NCBI GenBank assembly: GCA_023014485.1
Contig: JAJOZX010000481.1
Location: 261,001-325,000, forward strand
DNA length: 64,000 nucleotides
Reading direction: 5' to 3'
Source of the DNA: Bathynomus jamesi
Lineage: Eukaryota > Arthropoda > Malacostraca > Isopoda > Cirolanidae
Shown piece by piece: positions 42,041-61,363 of the stretch. The notes beneath the pieces were generated by a model. The model did no database searches, had not been told where the DNA came from, and was given only the letters and a program-made list of their open reading frames with translations. The position numbers and the translations under genes were made by a program. Each line of letters starts with the position of its first letter. The stretch's first letter is position 1.

Positions 42041-42833
42041 CAGTGTGTCCGTAAAGTCATGGTGGGATTTTAAATAACTATATTATTGCAACGAAACATG
42101 ATAATGAGATGAAAAAAAGGCAAATTGAAGAACAACTCTAAAAGAATAACTTTATTTAACGTAGTTCGATATGGGCTCCTCTGGTAGCCCTGCAGACATC
42201 TAGGCGGTGATTCAATTCCAGCCACACACGCCCAAGAACATCAGGAGTGATGGATGCGATAGCTTCCGTGATTCGCTCGTGCAAGTGATGAATATCCCTA
42301 ATGGGTACACTGTACACGCTTTACTTGACGTAACCCCACAAATAAAAGTCCAAAGGTGTCGGGTCCGGAGAGCGTGGAGGCCATGGCTTCCATCCTCCTC
42401 TTCCTATCCATCTCTGTGGAAATTTTTCATTAAGGAATTCTCGAACAACGTTGGCATAGTGCGGAGGAGCACCATCTTGCTGAAAGATGACATTATTGTC
42501 AATAAATTGGGGTAGGCCTACTGCAAAATGTTCCAACATAGCGAGGTAGTTGTGTGACGTCACAGTGGGTTCCGCGAAGAAAAATGGGCCAATCACTCGA
42601 TCTCGTGCTAGAGCACACCACACATTAACTTTCGGGCTATTACGCTCATGTTCAACATAGGCATGTGGACAGCCTAGACTAACTACGAGATAAAGGTTAA
42701 GCTTAGCCTAGACTAACTACAAGATACAACTTTGAGAGTTGTTCTTAAATTTGGCATTGTTTCATCTCATTATCATGTTTCGTTGCAATAATATAGCTAT
42801 TTAAAATCCCACCATGACTTTACGGACACACTG
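42041..42833 (-). mobile_element. Mariner element, 5' half of gene deleted
   Basis: TIRs of about 75 bp: CAGTGTGTCCGTAAAGTCAT with GGTGGGATTTTAAATA next, mirrored to 42833. TA at 42039-42040 and 42834-42835. The 793-bp element keeps the second half of the transposase. Confidence 0.95.
42160..42623 (-). pseudogene. Mariner-like transposase, catalytic C-terminal half
   Basis: From 42623: MWCALARDRVIGPFFFAEPT, then NVIFQQDGAPPHYANVVREF (second catalytic Asp) and PPRSPDPTPLDFYLWGYVK (third acidic position). After a frame change near 42320 it continues as the C-terminal HERITEAIASITPDVLGRVW and LNHRLDVCRATRGAHIELR-like end. The DNA-binding domain and first Asp are missing. Confidence 0.85.
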
Positions 42834-42842
42834 TATACTCCT

Positions 42843-43260
42843 GCAGGCTCCTGCAGAACCCTCAATTTGCTTTACAACAGATCTCATAGACTGCTACATA
42901 AGTTACCTCCAAGATGCTCAGCTTCTCAAATGTTCGGTAACCGTAACGTTTGGAGCCTCCCCGAAGTAACAAGACGTACCCAATACAGTATATTGCGAAA
43001 AATTAAAAACTCAGACAATCCAATTGTCCAAGTTATTCATCAGTCCTGCTTTGTCTACTATACTGTGGACCTCTTAGTATGAAAGTGTGTCTATAGCTCC
43101 ACTTAACTCCTGCATTAGCCATCCCATTACATGTACTTTTTATTTTTGTGAAATTGCTATTACTATTTTTTTGTTAGTTCTCGTCTCCTAATGTGTATCA
43201 TAGTTATTTCTTTATTGCCGTAGTCCTTTTTGTTTTTGTTTTTAAAGTTAAGTGTTTAAT
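42843..43260 (+). mobile_element. LINE B 3' fragment, plus strand
   Basis: The frame at 42867-43082 (SQMFGNRNVWSLPEVTRRTQ, SILRKIKNSDNPIVQVIHQS) matches the minus-strand tail at 14373-14567 (MFATRNVPRFPEVTRCAQYS and later NPIMQAIHESC). The upstream words CCTGCAGAACCCTCAATTTG also match the other copy. It is a 5'-truncated insertion. Confidence 0.82.
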
Positions 43261-43464
43261 TAGTTGGGATCTTTTAAACTATTTCCCCCCACAACATACT
43301 ATTTTCAACAATCACCACCCCAATGTTGATCTTTTCAACTATATCCACCCCCAAAGTGTAAACTCTGCAAATTAACCAAAATAAGATAAGAAAACAACAA
43401 AAAATGTATTATTTATTGCAAACATATAATAAATAGAGAACCAGTATTTACATAGGATAAAATT

Positions 43465-43604
43465 TCAATGCCCGGTTAGGTCAACTGTACGCCTTTGACG
43501 ATTGGTTAGATTTAGTCGTGATATTTGCGTTAGTTTTAACGAAAATATCACGACTAAACCTAACCAATCGTCAAGGGCGTATAGTTAACCTAACCGGGCA
43601 TTCA
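43465..43604. repeat. Palindromic repeat, copy F
   Basis: CAATGCCCGGTTAGGTCAAC to TAACCTAACCGGGCATTCAA; the arms differ at only a few bases. Confidence 0.9.
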
Positions 43605-43659
43605 ATGAACCTAACCAGACATTCAGTTGACCTAACCGGGCATTCAATTAACCTAACCG

Positions 43660-43697
<38 letters not shown>

Positions 43698-43929
43698 TAC
43701 GGTAAAATTATTGAATGCCTGTTTAGGTCAACTGTACGCCCTTGACGATTGGTTAGGTCAAATCTTGTGATTTTCGTTAAAACGCGTATATTTTTGCTAC
43801 TCGCTCGAAGGGTAGCAAAAATAACTGAATGCCCGGTTAGGTTAATTGAATGCCCGGTTAGGTCAACTGAGTAGCCAGTTAGGTTCATTGAATGCCCGGT
43901 TAGGTCAAGTGAGTACTCATTTAGATTCA

Positions 43930-44071
43930 TTCAATGCCCGGTTAGGTCAACTGTACGCCCTTGACGATTGGTTAGGTTTAGTCGCGATATTTTCGTTAAA
44001 ACTAACGAAAATATCACGACTAAACCTAACCAATCGTCAAGGGCGTACAGTTGACCTAACCGGGCATTCAT
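43930..44071. repeat. Palindromic repeat, copy H
   Basis: TTCAATGCCCGGTTAGGTCA to GACCTAACCGGGCATTCATT, centred on GTTAAAACTAACG. It is the most regular copy, with about 70 bp per arm. Confidence 0.92.
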
Positions 44072-44146
44072 TGAACCTAACCGGACATTCAGTTGACCTA
44101 ACCGGACATTCAGTTGACCTAACCGGGCATTCAATTAACATAACAG

Positions 44147-44191
<45 letters not shown>

Positions 44192-44225
44192 ATTATTTCA
44201 CGAAAGTGACACGTGAAAAATATTT

Positions 44226-44344
44226 ATGATGAATAAAACCACGAAGGGAAAAGAAACACAAAGTAGTGCTCAAGCGCTTTCGTCTAATGACATCCTCAGG
44301 AACACTGGAGTGAAAGGAGAGTTCAAGGCAATATATAGGTTACA

Positions 44345-44345
<1 letters not shown>
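44226..44345 (-). mobile_element. Penelope-like element terminal repeat fragment
   Basis: GATGAATAAAACCACGAAGG through CTCAAGCGCTTTCGTCTAAT matches 62482-62600. This is the ribozyme-bearing terminal (pLTR) region of Penelope-like elements. A long TA tract follows (44346-44425), then AT-rich sequence to 44740 that resembles the untranslated part of the same elements (GGTCACAAAAGAATAAAGAA, repeated at 61190). Confidence 0.7.
44266..44305 (-). ncRNA. Hammerhead ribozyme (Penelope type), copy 1
   Basis: On the minus strand: GTGTTC, then CTGAGGA (fits the CUGANGA core), then TGTC-ATTA-GAC (stem II), GAA, A-GCGC-T (minimal stem III with a self-complementary loop), T (cleavage position), then GAGCAC. 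GTGTTC pairs with GAGCAC as stem I (one G-U pair). Such minimal type I hammerheads are known from Penelope-like retroelements. An extra U precedes stem II. Confidence 0.75.
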
Positions 44346-44420
<75 letters not shown>

Positions 44421-45115
44421 ATATAGTAAGTATAGAAAAAACTGTAGGATGAGCAAACACATTTGTATGGAAAAATGACACTTTTAGCACTTTGGCCGAA
44501 ATTCAACATAAATTCAAATGGCTTGTTTATGAAACAGGTCACAAAAGAATAAAGAAATAAAAATAAATATAAATATAAATTGGAAAAAAAAAATTACAAA
44601 ATAATGCCTTAGTGATATATACGTCACAGCCTAAATAACCATAAAGAAATAAACCAACAGATAAAAAAACAAAAATTGTAAGTGGAGTCTACAAATTCAA
44701 GCTCAAAAGGAAAGTTTACAATCAATTTAATAGATGATACCAGTAGTATAGCCGCAAAAGGTTAGAGTGCAGGAATGTTGCAAGCGATTACGTAATGTTG
44801 CAAAGGGGGTGGGGGTGTTGCAAAGGGGGGTGGGGATGTTGCAAAAAATAAAAATAAATAAATAAAAAAAATACCCCCCAAAGGGCCCTTTGTTGCCAAC
44901 CGGGGTTGCAAGGGGCATGCAACTTGGAGGCGGAGTTCTCCCCCAAGCTATTCCAACCCAAAGGGCCAGAAAGGAGAGAAAGGAGGAGAGAAAGGAGGAG
45001 AGGTGTTCACCTGGCAGGAGCCAAGTGCATATTAAGACTTCAGCCGAGTAGGCGTTGTTTTATAGGCTCCTAATCAGCCAGTTGGCTGAACCAAGGTGGG
45101 GAGGGGTACACCTGA

Positions 45116-45149
<34 letters not shown>

Positions 45150-45978
45150 TTGCCTTTGATTGCAAGGCATGCAACTTGGAGGCGTTCTCCCCCAAGCTAT
45201 TTTCGTTTACCTAACCTAAGAGGCCTCTAAGGGGTTTTCCCAAGGGAGTGAAAGAGAAGGACCAGAGGTCCTTGCTCGGCTGGGAGCCGAGCTTGAATGA
45301 TTCCGTCATCAGCTTCTCGGTCTTTTATAAACCTCTAATCAGCCATGTTGCCAGATAGCGCCATGTATTCAGTTGCCAGATAGCGCCATGTATTCTAGAT
45401 AGCAAAAACCATATATTAATCATCCATTTAAATAGTGTACCACAATATATATTTATATGACGGTAGTTAATCGATGAATCCAATTAAATTCTGTTTATTA
45501 AATAAATAATTTTTACACACTTAATTTTTATTATAAATATTTAAGTCACGAATAACGAAACGAAATGAAAATTTACGAAACAATTCGAAACACACGCTCC
45601 TCATTCCCCCAAATCCCTCCACCCATCTGTACTTGTGTATATAATAAACTAATGAATCACTCGTGCTCACAAACCATATAAAATACCACAATATATTTAT
45701 ATAATTAATCAATTGGAAGATTCAACCATATAAAATACCACAATATATTTATATAGTTAATCAATTGGAAGATTCATTTAAAGTTGAAATTAGCCAAAAC
45801 ACAATCCGCTATAACGGGGTCGGACGACTAATGACATCTTTATATTTTCGAAGAACACCTGCTCGTTGAGAGACCTTCCTTCCAGTCCGCTCTTGATAAG
45901 TCTCCCTTCACTCCAAATGAAAAGAAAATTTACGGAAAAAATCAAAACACACGATTGTCATTCCCCAAACCCATCTGT

Positions 45979-46032
<54 letters not shown>

Positions 46033-46429
46033 AACGAATAAACAACTTGTGCACACACACAGACACACACACACACACACACACGCACACGAGGAAAGGC
46101 AGAAACTAGGTCAATTCGAATCGTCTCCCTAGAGACCTTTTTGGACGAGGGTTAATCCTTCTTCAAACTATTCGAGCAAAAAACACTGCTCACTCCGTTT
46201 CTTATTATCATCATTATTATTATTTCTACAATGAAAATATTTTACATTTACGCGTAACTTAGACCCACAGTTTAATGTGGAAACCGAATGCTCTTTTAAA
46301 AATATAATTAGAGGAACTTTCACGAGTGATTGGTTATTTATTCAATATAAGAAGTTAAGCATTAAGCATTTTTTCCTTTCATGAGGAAAGGATTTCTGTA
46401 AGTGTCCAAAGCTGAACCGTGCACCCTTT

Positions 46430-46754
46430 GCATTAATAATGTTAATGAAGTCGCCATAAAGTAAACATTTAATCTGGTTTTGTGCATATAGCTATTTAGT
46501 TTATAGATATAGACTAAATTTATTTCGCATTAACTATTTGATAGAGCATTTATACATAAATACAAGTTTAGAAGCTTTATCAACTCCTAATTTATTTCTT
46601 AATTTGGACGAGAAGCCCGACAATCTGCGTCAACTCAAAACACACGTGCCTGCACTGAAACCTTTGAAAGGTGTGGGCGTTCACAGAGGAATTTTTGCTG
46701 GAACTTCCTCTCTCTCTCTCTCGTCTCCCTTCACTCCAAATCTTAACTTTCACA

Positions 46755-46795
<41 letters not shown>

Positions 46796-46960
46796 GTATA
46801 TATTATGAAAATCAGGAAAAATGCCAAACGTATATTAATTTAAATGAAACTAAACGTATATTAATTTAAAACAAATGAATTTTCTCCTTTTAAAAGAATC
46901 ATTTATTATAAGAAATTAATTATTCAATATAAGAAATTAATCATTAAACGCGCGCGTAGC
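46430..46960 (+). repeat. 0.5-kb block repeated four times in the palindrome
   Basis: The related blocks are 46430-46960 and 48975-49560 in the left arm and, inverted, about 57050-57600 and 58790-59310 in the right. Each has the same open frame of about 97-107 codons (MIEHLYINTS, NLFLNLDE, LKTHVPALKPLKGVGVHRGI) running into a CT and a CA microsatellite, which gives the Ser-Leu and His-Thr tails. The frame shows no known domain. Conservation may simply reflect recent duplication, so I do not call it a gene. Confidence 0.6.
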
Positions 46961-47911
46961 ACACGTGTTTGTCCGAGGCCTTTTGAAAGGGGCTAGTGGT
47001 CGCGAAGGAATTTTGGTACGAACTTGCTCTTCTAGCTTTCCGTCCCTTTGACTTGTAATTAAAAAAATGACTTTAATAAAGGCGCTGGTTATTTTTCTTG
47101 CAAACTTGTATGGTATCAGCTTCTTAGTTTATTGAAATGAACGAATAAAAATGGAAAGGTATATTATTATTATTATCATTATTATTATTGTGCATTTTTC
47201 AAAATTAACACAGATTTTTGTCAGAGGAAGATATGGGGAAACAAATCAAAACACACGAACGTCCCACTCATTCCCCCAAACCCCAAACCACGCGCACGAG
47301 GAAAGGCAGAAACTAGGTCAATTCGAATCGTCTCCCAAGAGGATTTTTCAGCCCATAATTTTACCTTTCCTGCAGTCACATCGACCAAAAACTCCCTTGA
47401 CTCCCTTTCTTAGCGAATTGTGAAAAATTACTAATAACTTTTAAGTAAAAATAAAAAACCGATTTTTGGAAATCATACAATGTTTTGCATTGCATAAAAA
47501 ACATTGCAACTGCTTGGGAGGATGTTACTGCGAAGTGTATGAAAGGCATTTGGAAGAAGTACCTAAAACGATCTAGCTCGAATTGTAACAACGGATAAAG
47601 TTTTCACTCCACCTTAGGCCCACAGTTTGATGTGGAAACCGAATGCTCTTTTAAAAATATAATTAGAGGAACTTTCACGAGTGAGTGGTTAATTATTCAA
47701 TATAAGAAGTTAATCATTAAGCATTGTTTTTCCTTTCACGAGGAAAGGATTTCTGTAAGTGTCCATAATTCGATTATATATATATATATGGAGGGTTGTG
47801 GTATCTCGTTTCGCCGAATTAAAACCAAAACACTCGATCGTATTCGCAAATATATATACACCCACACACACCCACACACACACACACCATATATATATAT
47901 ATACATATATA

Positions 47912-48837
47912 CAGGGTGGGCGGAAAGTAGCTCCCTATTTTGGATTGGTAAAAAAATACGTATATTATCCATTTATTTCAGAAGAAATAATATGAAAAGG
48001 TAGGCATACATGGTAGGTTTTCTCTAAAATTCAATGTGGGCTCCAACTCTTTCCACCAGCTTCTGGAGCCGCCCAGGAATGGCGTCCACTGACTTTAGCA
48101 GGAACTCCGGCGGGATGGAGGACATGACTTCCCGAATTCGGTCCTCCAGTTCTTCCAATGTCCTCGGTTTGGTGCGGTAGACTTCTTCCTTTACCCACCC
48201 CCAAAGAAAGAAGTCGCACGGTGTCAAGTCGGGGCTCCTGGCTGGCCATTGATGTGGACCACGACGACCCATCCAACGCCCAGGGAAGTGGGCATCCAGC
48301 CACTCACGGACAACAAGAGCGAAGTGCGGAGGGGCGCCATCTTGCATAAATATCAGATCGTCGATGTTCTCCCATGTGCTGACAACCGGCCAGACCTCGT
48401 TTCGCAACATAGCAAGGTACCGCTCAGCATTCATGGTGTTGCGCAGAAGGAACGGGCCCACAACCTGATCTGAGGTCATACCACACCACACCGTTACACT
48501 GAACCGATTCTGCCGTTTTTCAGCGGTAACCGTGCGACTTCTTTCTTTGGGGTGGGTAAGGAAGAAGTCTACCACACCAAACCGAGGACATTGGAAGAAC
48601 TGGAGGACCGAATTCGGGAAGTCATGTCCTCCATCCCGCCGGAGTTCCTGCTAAAGTCAGTGGACGCCATTCCTGGGCGGCTCCAGAAGCTGGTGGAAAG
48701 AGTTGGAGCCCACATTGAATTTTAGAGAAAACCTACCATGTATGCCTACCTTTTCATATTATTTCTTCTGAAATAAATGGATAATATACGTATTTTTTTA
48801 CCAATCCAAAATAGGGAGCTACTTTCCGCCCACCCTG
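47912..48837 (-). mobile_element. Fold-back mariner in left arm, 308-bp inverted arms
   Basis: Ends CAGGGTGGGCGGAAAGTAGC and GCTACTTTCCGCCCACCCTG, TA on both sides (47910-47911 and 48838-48839). The arms 47912-48222 and 48528-48837 are almost identical inverted copies that include the transposase C-terminal coding region. Only about 305 bp in the middle is single copy. The corresponding place in the right arm (about 57720-57830) has no insertion. Confidence 0.95.
48024..48575 (-). CDS. Mariner-like transposase, catalytic C-terminal part (chimeric start)
   Basis: An uninterrupted 183-residue frame. The transposase proper begins around SVTVWCGMTSDQVVGPFLLR and includes LIFMQDGAPPHFALVVREWL (second catalytic Asp), RWMGRRGPHQWPARSPDLTP then CDFFLWGWV (third acidic position), and the C-terminal EVYRTKPRTLEELEDRIREV with VERVGAHIEF. 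The first 15-20 residues (MVDFFLTHPKERSRTV) are read from the opposite strand of the inverted arm, so the original DNA-binding half and first Asp have been replaced. The frame is well preserved, which suggests a young rearrangement. The product would not be an active transposase. Confidence 0.85.
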   Translation of the reverse strand: MVDFFLTHPKERSRTVTAEKRQNRFSVTVWCGMTSDQVVGPFLLRNTMNAERYLAMLRNEVWPVVSTWENIDDLIFMQDGAPPHFALVVREWLDAHFPGRWMGRRGPHQWPARSPDLTPCDFFLWGWVKEEVYRTKPRTLEELEDRIREVMSSIPPEFLLKSVDAIPGRLQKLVERVGAHIEF

Positions 48838-49323
48838 TATATATATGTGTATATATATAGGGTAGTTAAAATTACAGTAGTACTAATAATAATTAACTTC
48901 TTTTCGCCGATTTTGAAAGATTTGGAGTTATAATTTCAATAAAGAACAGAGATAAAATAAATCAGATGATTGAGCGCGAAAGCTGAACCGTGCACCTTTT
49001 GCATTAATAAAGTTAATGAAGTCGCCATAAAGTAAACATTTAATTTGGTTTTGTGCATATAGCTATTTAGTTTATAGATATAAACTAAATTTATATCGCA
49101 TTAACTATTTGATAGAGCATTTATACATAAATACAAGTTTAGAAGCTTTATCAACTCCTAATTTATTTCTTAATTTGGACGAGGAGCCCGACAATCTGCG
49201 TCAACTCAAAACACACGTGCCTGCACTGAAACCTTTGAAAGGTGTGGGCGTTCACAGAGGAATTTTTGCTGGAACTTCCTCTCTCTCTCTCTCTCTCTCG
49301 TCTCACTTCACTCCAAATCTTAA

Positions 49324-49364
<41 letters not shown>

Positions 49365-49622
49365 CTGTATATATTATGAAAATCAGGAAAAATGCCAAAC
49401 ATATATTATTTTAAATGAAACTAAACGTATATTAATTTAAAACAAATGAATTTTCTCCTTTTAAGAGAATCATTTATTATAAGAAATTAATTGCTCAATA
49501 TAAGAAATTAATCAATAAACGTACGCGAAACACACGTGTTTTCCCGAGATCTTTTGAGGTAGGACGCGAACCTACATTCGTCAAAAATTAGCTCAGACGA
49601 AATACACACAAATCTTTCAACT

Positions 49623-49627
<5 letters not shown>

Positions 49628-49690
<63 letters not shown>

Positions 49691-49781
49691 AGAGCCATAT
49701 TAGCTGCGTCTATTTAATTTTGTCATTACTTATATATATATAAATGGACTTTCACCGAATTAAAACAAATCACTAACCTGA

Positions 49782-49840
<59 letters not shown>
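49628..49840. repeat. TA and GA microsatellites in left arm
   Basis: TA tract at 49628-49686 and GA tract at 49787-49840. The right-arm partners at 56832-56862 and 56959-56968 are much shorter, so microsatellite length explains part of the arm-length difference. Confidence 0.9.
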
Positions 49841-49843
<3 letters not shown>

Positions 49844-51501
49844 TTGAAACAACATTAAATTCGGTTAATAATTGTCTTTTATTCATGCACAGTTAAAAAC
49901 AGTACAATATATTGATTTGCCATGCAAATTACGTTTTGACAATTTCCAGTTCCGAGAAAAAGATTCTCAAAGCCATTTCTCTCTTTGTACATATATATTA
50001 TTATAAATGTTAATTGTTCTAAGACTATTTATAAAAGAAAATGGGATTTTGGCACAACTTGCATAATTATGTATTTTACAACTTGCTTATTGTAATTTTA
50101 AATATGTTATGAACGTTATACGCGTCACTATTAAAAGTAATTTATATTTTTTTTACTTTCGATTTGATTTTGGATTATGTGTTTCAGCTTTGTAATTTAA
50201 TTTTTATTATTGAACAGTTTTAATTTTGTACTCTAGATTTAGTTTTAGCTCTCCACGTTTATATATTTTTGTCTTTTATACATTTTTAGCTTTTATTTAG
50301 CAGGCATTGAAATGCGATAGAGTCCCCCGAAACAGCGGATGCTGCCAAATATAATAACATTTCTGCGCTACGTCATCGTCTTTATCCTAAATATAAAGTT
50401 TAATACAGTTCTTAGTACCCCTGTCATTCAATTATTAATCTTATGTTATAATGTTTCAGAACATTCATATGATCCCTTTCCAGATAGAATCCTAGTCCAA
50501 ACGTATTTGGTTTTAGAATTTATAAATCTTAAAAAGATGTAGGAAAACAAGAAATACAAAGGAGAATATGAATTCCTAACTGATGCATTTACATGCACAA
50601 ATATACGTAATAATAATAATAATAATAATAATATCGTTAACGATAGGCATATATACTATTCAAATACTATGGGTCATAGGTGCCAGGTACTCTGAGACAC
50701 TGTCATCAAATGAATTAGCCACAGCCTACTAACGGGGCCTACCTACCAAAATCCCACCAAAGGCGTCTCAGAGTCTAGCATCAGACTTTTTAAATCACAA
50801 AGTGTATGGAACTACATTTGCAAGCAAGTTAGAGGTCTTAGTGACAGAATGGGTTATCTGCTACCATCAAAGTAGCGTATTTGTCTACAGTTAAACCGCG
50901 TCAGAGTAGATAGCTGATTGAGCTCAGTTTTGGTAGGTTAACCCAGATTTTTTTCTGTATGCTCTATCCAGTATTTGAATGCAGCTTCAAAATAACTGTA
51001 TCTGCTCTTATTTAGCTATTTGTTAATTGTAGTTAAACAGCAGTGAACATTCCTCAAACAGTAGGTTGTGGGCCTGGCAAGATTGTTGAAGCCAGAAAGC
51101 TATCCATAATTAGTGATTGAACCATTCTTCTTATTTGAGCATACAAATCAGTTCCAGTGAATATTCTTATGACTCATTTTTAATAGAAAATATTGTTTCA
51201 GGCACTGTCTCTACAGTTTTCAAACCCCAAGTGCCATATTAGGTAAGAAAGAGCAGGAGTTTGGAACAGACTTAATAAAAATAAGTTTAACCTTTTCAGT
51301 CACAGTGGAGCTTAATGTTTCATTAGAAATAATAATAATATATCGTACTAAAAGACAATTTTTCTACAAATGTTTCTACATGTTTAATATACTGTATACT
51401 GTATTTAGTTTGTTGTCAGGAAAGGAACCCAAAATGCTTGTAATATAAGTTACTCATTACTATTGCTTCAGGTAGCTATTATTATTATTATAGATTTTGG
51501 G

Positions 51502-51553
<52 letters not shown>

Positions 51554-51775
51554 CACATTAGGATCATCGTTCTTTACAATTTTCTAGTTCATGTAAACAT
51601 TGTATGAAAACTATAAGTATATTTATTACTTTTGATATGTTCCACATACTCTTTAGTTTTAGACTTAAGGTTTTATCCAAAACAAAATGTTTGTTATTCT
51701 GTTAAAATGATTACAAAGTTAAATTTTCTTCAAAATTCAGCATGGTTAAGCAAACTTAAATAAAATATTTAGCCA

Positions 51776-51915
51776 ACATCTGATTAGTTCACTATATACG
51801 TACCTTAAATTTGTATTTGTGGCATCTAAAGTAATTAATTTTAAATTCATTACATTTTTCAAGAGCCAATGAATGACAATTTAAGGTACGTATATAGTGA
51901 ACTAATCAGATGTTA
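51776..51915. repeat. Small inverted-repeat element (MITE-like) in left arm
   Basis: AACATCTGATTAGTTCACTA with TATACGTACCTTAAATT next is repeated inverted at 51879-51915. The total is about 140 bp with 37-bp arms. The partner lies at 54785-54924. No target duplication is evident. Confidence 0.8.
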
Positions 51916-52038
51916 TGTAGACAATACATAATTGTAGGTCTTGAATTTATGATAATTGTTGTAGGACTTTTATAGGTGCCTGTCAGCAGCACAATTTAAA
52001 TACCTTACCACTTTGCTACTATGTACTTATTTTTCAGG

Positions 52039-52138
<100 letters not shown>

Positions 52139-52533
52139 GGAAATTGAAAACTTTTAGCATTTCTCATAATTTAATTGCTGACAACTAGAGAAAAGAAAGA
52201 ATTCAATAGTTTAACCATAAACTAAATAAAATAAACATTTAATTTGGTTTTGTGCATATAGCTATTTAGTTTATAGATATAGACTAAATTTATTTCGAAA
52301 ATATATATCCTATGTTGTGCAAATTTGTTGAATTGTACTTTTTTTAATAAAATATATTTCCTGTATTGGCTATAATGTACTTTTTTCATAAAATATTTTT
52401 CCTGGTTGGGCTATTTTTCACTACTCTGCGATTTAATTAGCTGGCTGGGTTTTGTTCTGGCTATTTTTCAAACTGGATTCAGTTTAGTGGTGCTTATGAT
52501 AGAATTATGATGTGCCAATCGTGTGATTTTGAT

Positions 52534-53515
52534 CTAGTTGTCATGTGTCCTAGATGAAGGCAAAGGATTGGATGTTTTTATCAATTACGGCATTATTCTC
52601 TCATCCTTAACTTGCTCAAAATGTGACAGTGAGTGCTTAACACGAAAAGATCAGAAGATATTTAGGTGAAATAACCAATATCAGCCTGGTTAGGCTAATG
52701 AAGACCTGGTTAGGCTAATTGATGGCATGGCTAGGTTAATTAAAGACATGATTAGGTTAATTGAAGACCTGTTTGAGCCAATAAATCATGTTTAGGCCCT
52801 AAATTTCTTAAGTTTAAACGTTATAACAATGTTCAGTGTGTGAAAAAGTAAAATATATATATATATATATATATATTGTGTGTGTGTGACATGAGAGCTC
52901 TGTGCTGGGCCCAGAGGGCTGTGAAAAGAGCTAACTAGTTGAGAGAATAGCCAATTTGCTCTTACATATTAAGTTTGAAGATAAGCCAGTACTTCGATAT
53001 CTACTTTTTAGTGTTTATATTAACGACATAGAATGGGGATATAAATAGTAAAACCTCAATATTTTCAGATGATACAAAATTGGGCCAAAGCGTAAGATCT
53101 TTAACAGTTGTCATGAGAAAGTAAAAGACTATTGATGAAGTAGATGCTTGGGCAGATAGATGGATGATGAAATTTAATGTGGAAAAGTGTAAAGTTATGC
53201 ATGTTGGTCGTGGCCAAGGCTGGTAAAAACCTTTTTTTTTTTAACGAAAAAAGCCATTGGCTCCGAGCGCACTCTTCCCATTGTCCCCTTCTACAGCAAT
53301 CAGCAACGGGCGATTTATGCAAAGATGCACCAGCTCTTCTGGAACGTCTGGATGCAATTTTACCGAGCGATATATTTATCAACTTGTGTGCTTCAAACCC
53401 GTTTGGAACATCAGATATCATGTTCACCACCTAGGAATTGGTCAAGGCACAGAGAGCTAACTAACACGACTCTATCCTATATTTCCAATCTTGTAATGAG
53501 TTAAAGTGAAAGTTT
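52534..53515 (+). mobile_element. Left-arm-only segment with a LINE RT fragment
   Basis: In the right arm GGCAGGCGATCAAAATCAC is continuous; in the left arm GATTTTGAT and CGCCTGCC are separated by 982 bp. The segment holds five degenerate copies of a GGTTAGGCTAATTGA-like unit (52680-52790), a short TA/GT tract (52855-52888), the RT fragment at 52970-53222 and about 240 bp of unassigned sequence. No target duplication is seen, so loss from the right arm is also possible. Confidence 0.75.
52970..53222 (+). pseudogene. CR1-like reverse transcriptase fragment
   Basis: A broken frame reads LLFSVYINDIE, then a shift, then SIFSDDTKLGQSVRSLT (catalytic DD), then a stop, then TIDEVDAWADRWMMKFNVEK and CKVMHVGRGQG. 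This is the motif C and thumb stretch found in CR1-type RTs, parallel to FADDTKLG...WSEKWQMPFNLGKCKVMHIG in the LINE at 8.1-10.8 kb. Only about 80 codons remain. Confidence 0.82.
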
Positions 53516-53614
53516 CGCCTGCCTTTATAAAATGTCGTTCTGACGTCGTTATCAAGCTCCACACAGGGAATTTCCAGGTAGTAACATGAATCACGTTGCT
53601 GTTCTTTCACCTGT

Positions 53615-53657
<43 letters not shown>

Positions 53658-53867
53658 CACATACACACGCACACAAAGGAGAAAGTGAAACGTTAATTGA
53701 AACATGATTTATTTAATAAAAGAAATATTCAAGCTGTATATATTTACAAACACGTGTAATAAATAAGTTAACAACAGACACATCAATGATTATATTCAAG
53801 ACGTATATATTTAAAAACGTGTAATAAATAAGTTAACAAATGAAATTATGTTAACACAGAAATTCAA

Positions 53868-60814
<6,947 letters not shown>

Positions 60815-61260
60815 ATGCCAAATTGATATATATGTCACAAAGAAATAAAGAAATAAACAAAACAAAAAAAATAATAAATTGAAAAATAAATTTTAAGAGA
60901 GGCACACAAATTTATAAGGGAAAAAATTACCAAAGGTTTTTTAGTTATTGTCTGAATCATGGATACTATGGTCACAAACGAATAAAAAAGTACAAGTAAA
61001 TATAAATTGGAAAACAAAATGATGCCTAGATGATATATAAAGAACTATAAAAATATATACAACATATATAAGGTATATATACGAAATATAAACGCAATAT
61101 ATAAGGAATATATATATATATATATATGCATAAGGGAAAAAATTACCAAAGGTTTTATAATTATTGTCTGAAAAATCGGTAGGTCACAAAAGAATAAAGA
61201 AATAAAAAAATATAAATTGGAAAAATTACAAATAATACAACTACACATGTATACCCGCAT

Positions 61261-61296
61261 AACCAAATATATATATATATATATATACATACATAT

Positions 61297-61360
<64 letters not shown>
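61261..61360. repeat. TA/CATA microsatellite
   Basis: TA tract with ACATACATAC units in its middle, ending at the start of the short palindrome. Confidence 0.92.

Positions 61361-61363
<3 letters not shown>

Larger units (their letters stand above)
43266..44190. mobile_element. Palindrome-bearing repeat element, copy B
   Basis: Starts GGGATCTTTTAAACTATTTC and matches copy A (11355 onward) through the leader. It then holds a palindrome (43465-43604), short AACCTAACCGGGCATT repeats, a TA tract, a half palindrome (43711-43765), a small hairpin (TTTTTGCTACTCGC / GGGTAGCAAAAA), direct GAATGCCCGGTTAGGTCAA repeats, a second palindrome (43930-44071) and a TA tract. The right terminus is not seen. 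Confidence 0.6.

Noticed and set aside
46538..46843. A new gene family encoded four times in the palindrome
   Set aside because: The four copies lie in duplicated DNA only, the frame ends in microsatellite-coded Ser/His/Thr runs, and no domain is visible. It is kept as a repeat and a finding, not a CDS.
50339..50542. A small membrane-like protein (MLPNIITFLRYVIVFILNIK...)
   Set aside because: The inverted partner in the right arm (about 56160-56345) has small changes that do not preserve the frame clearly, and there is no supporting context.
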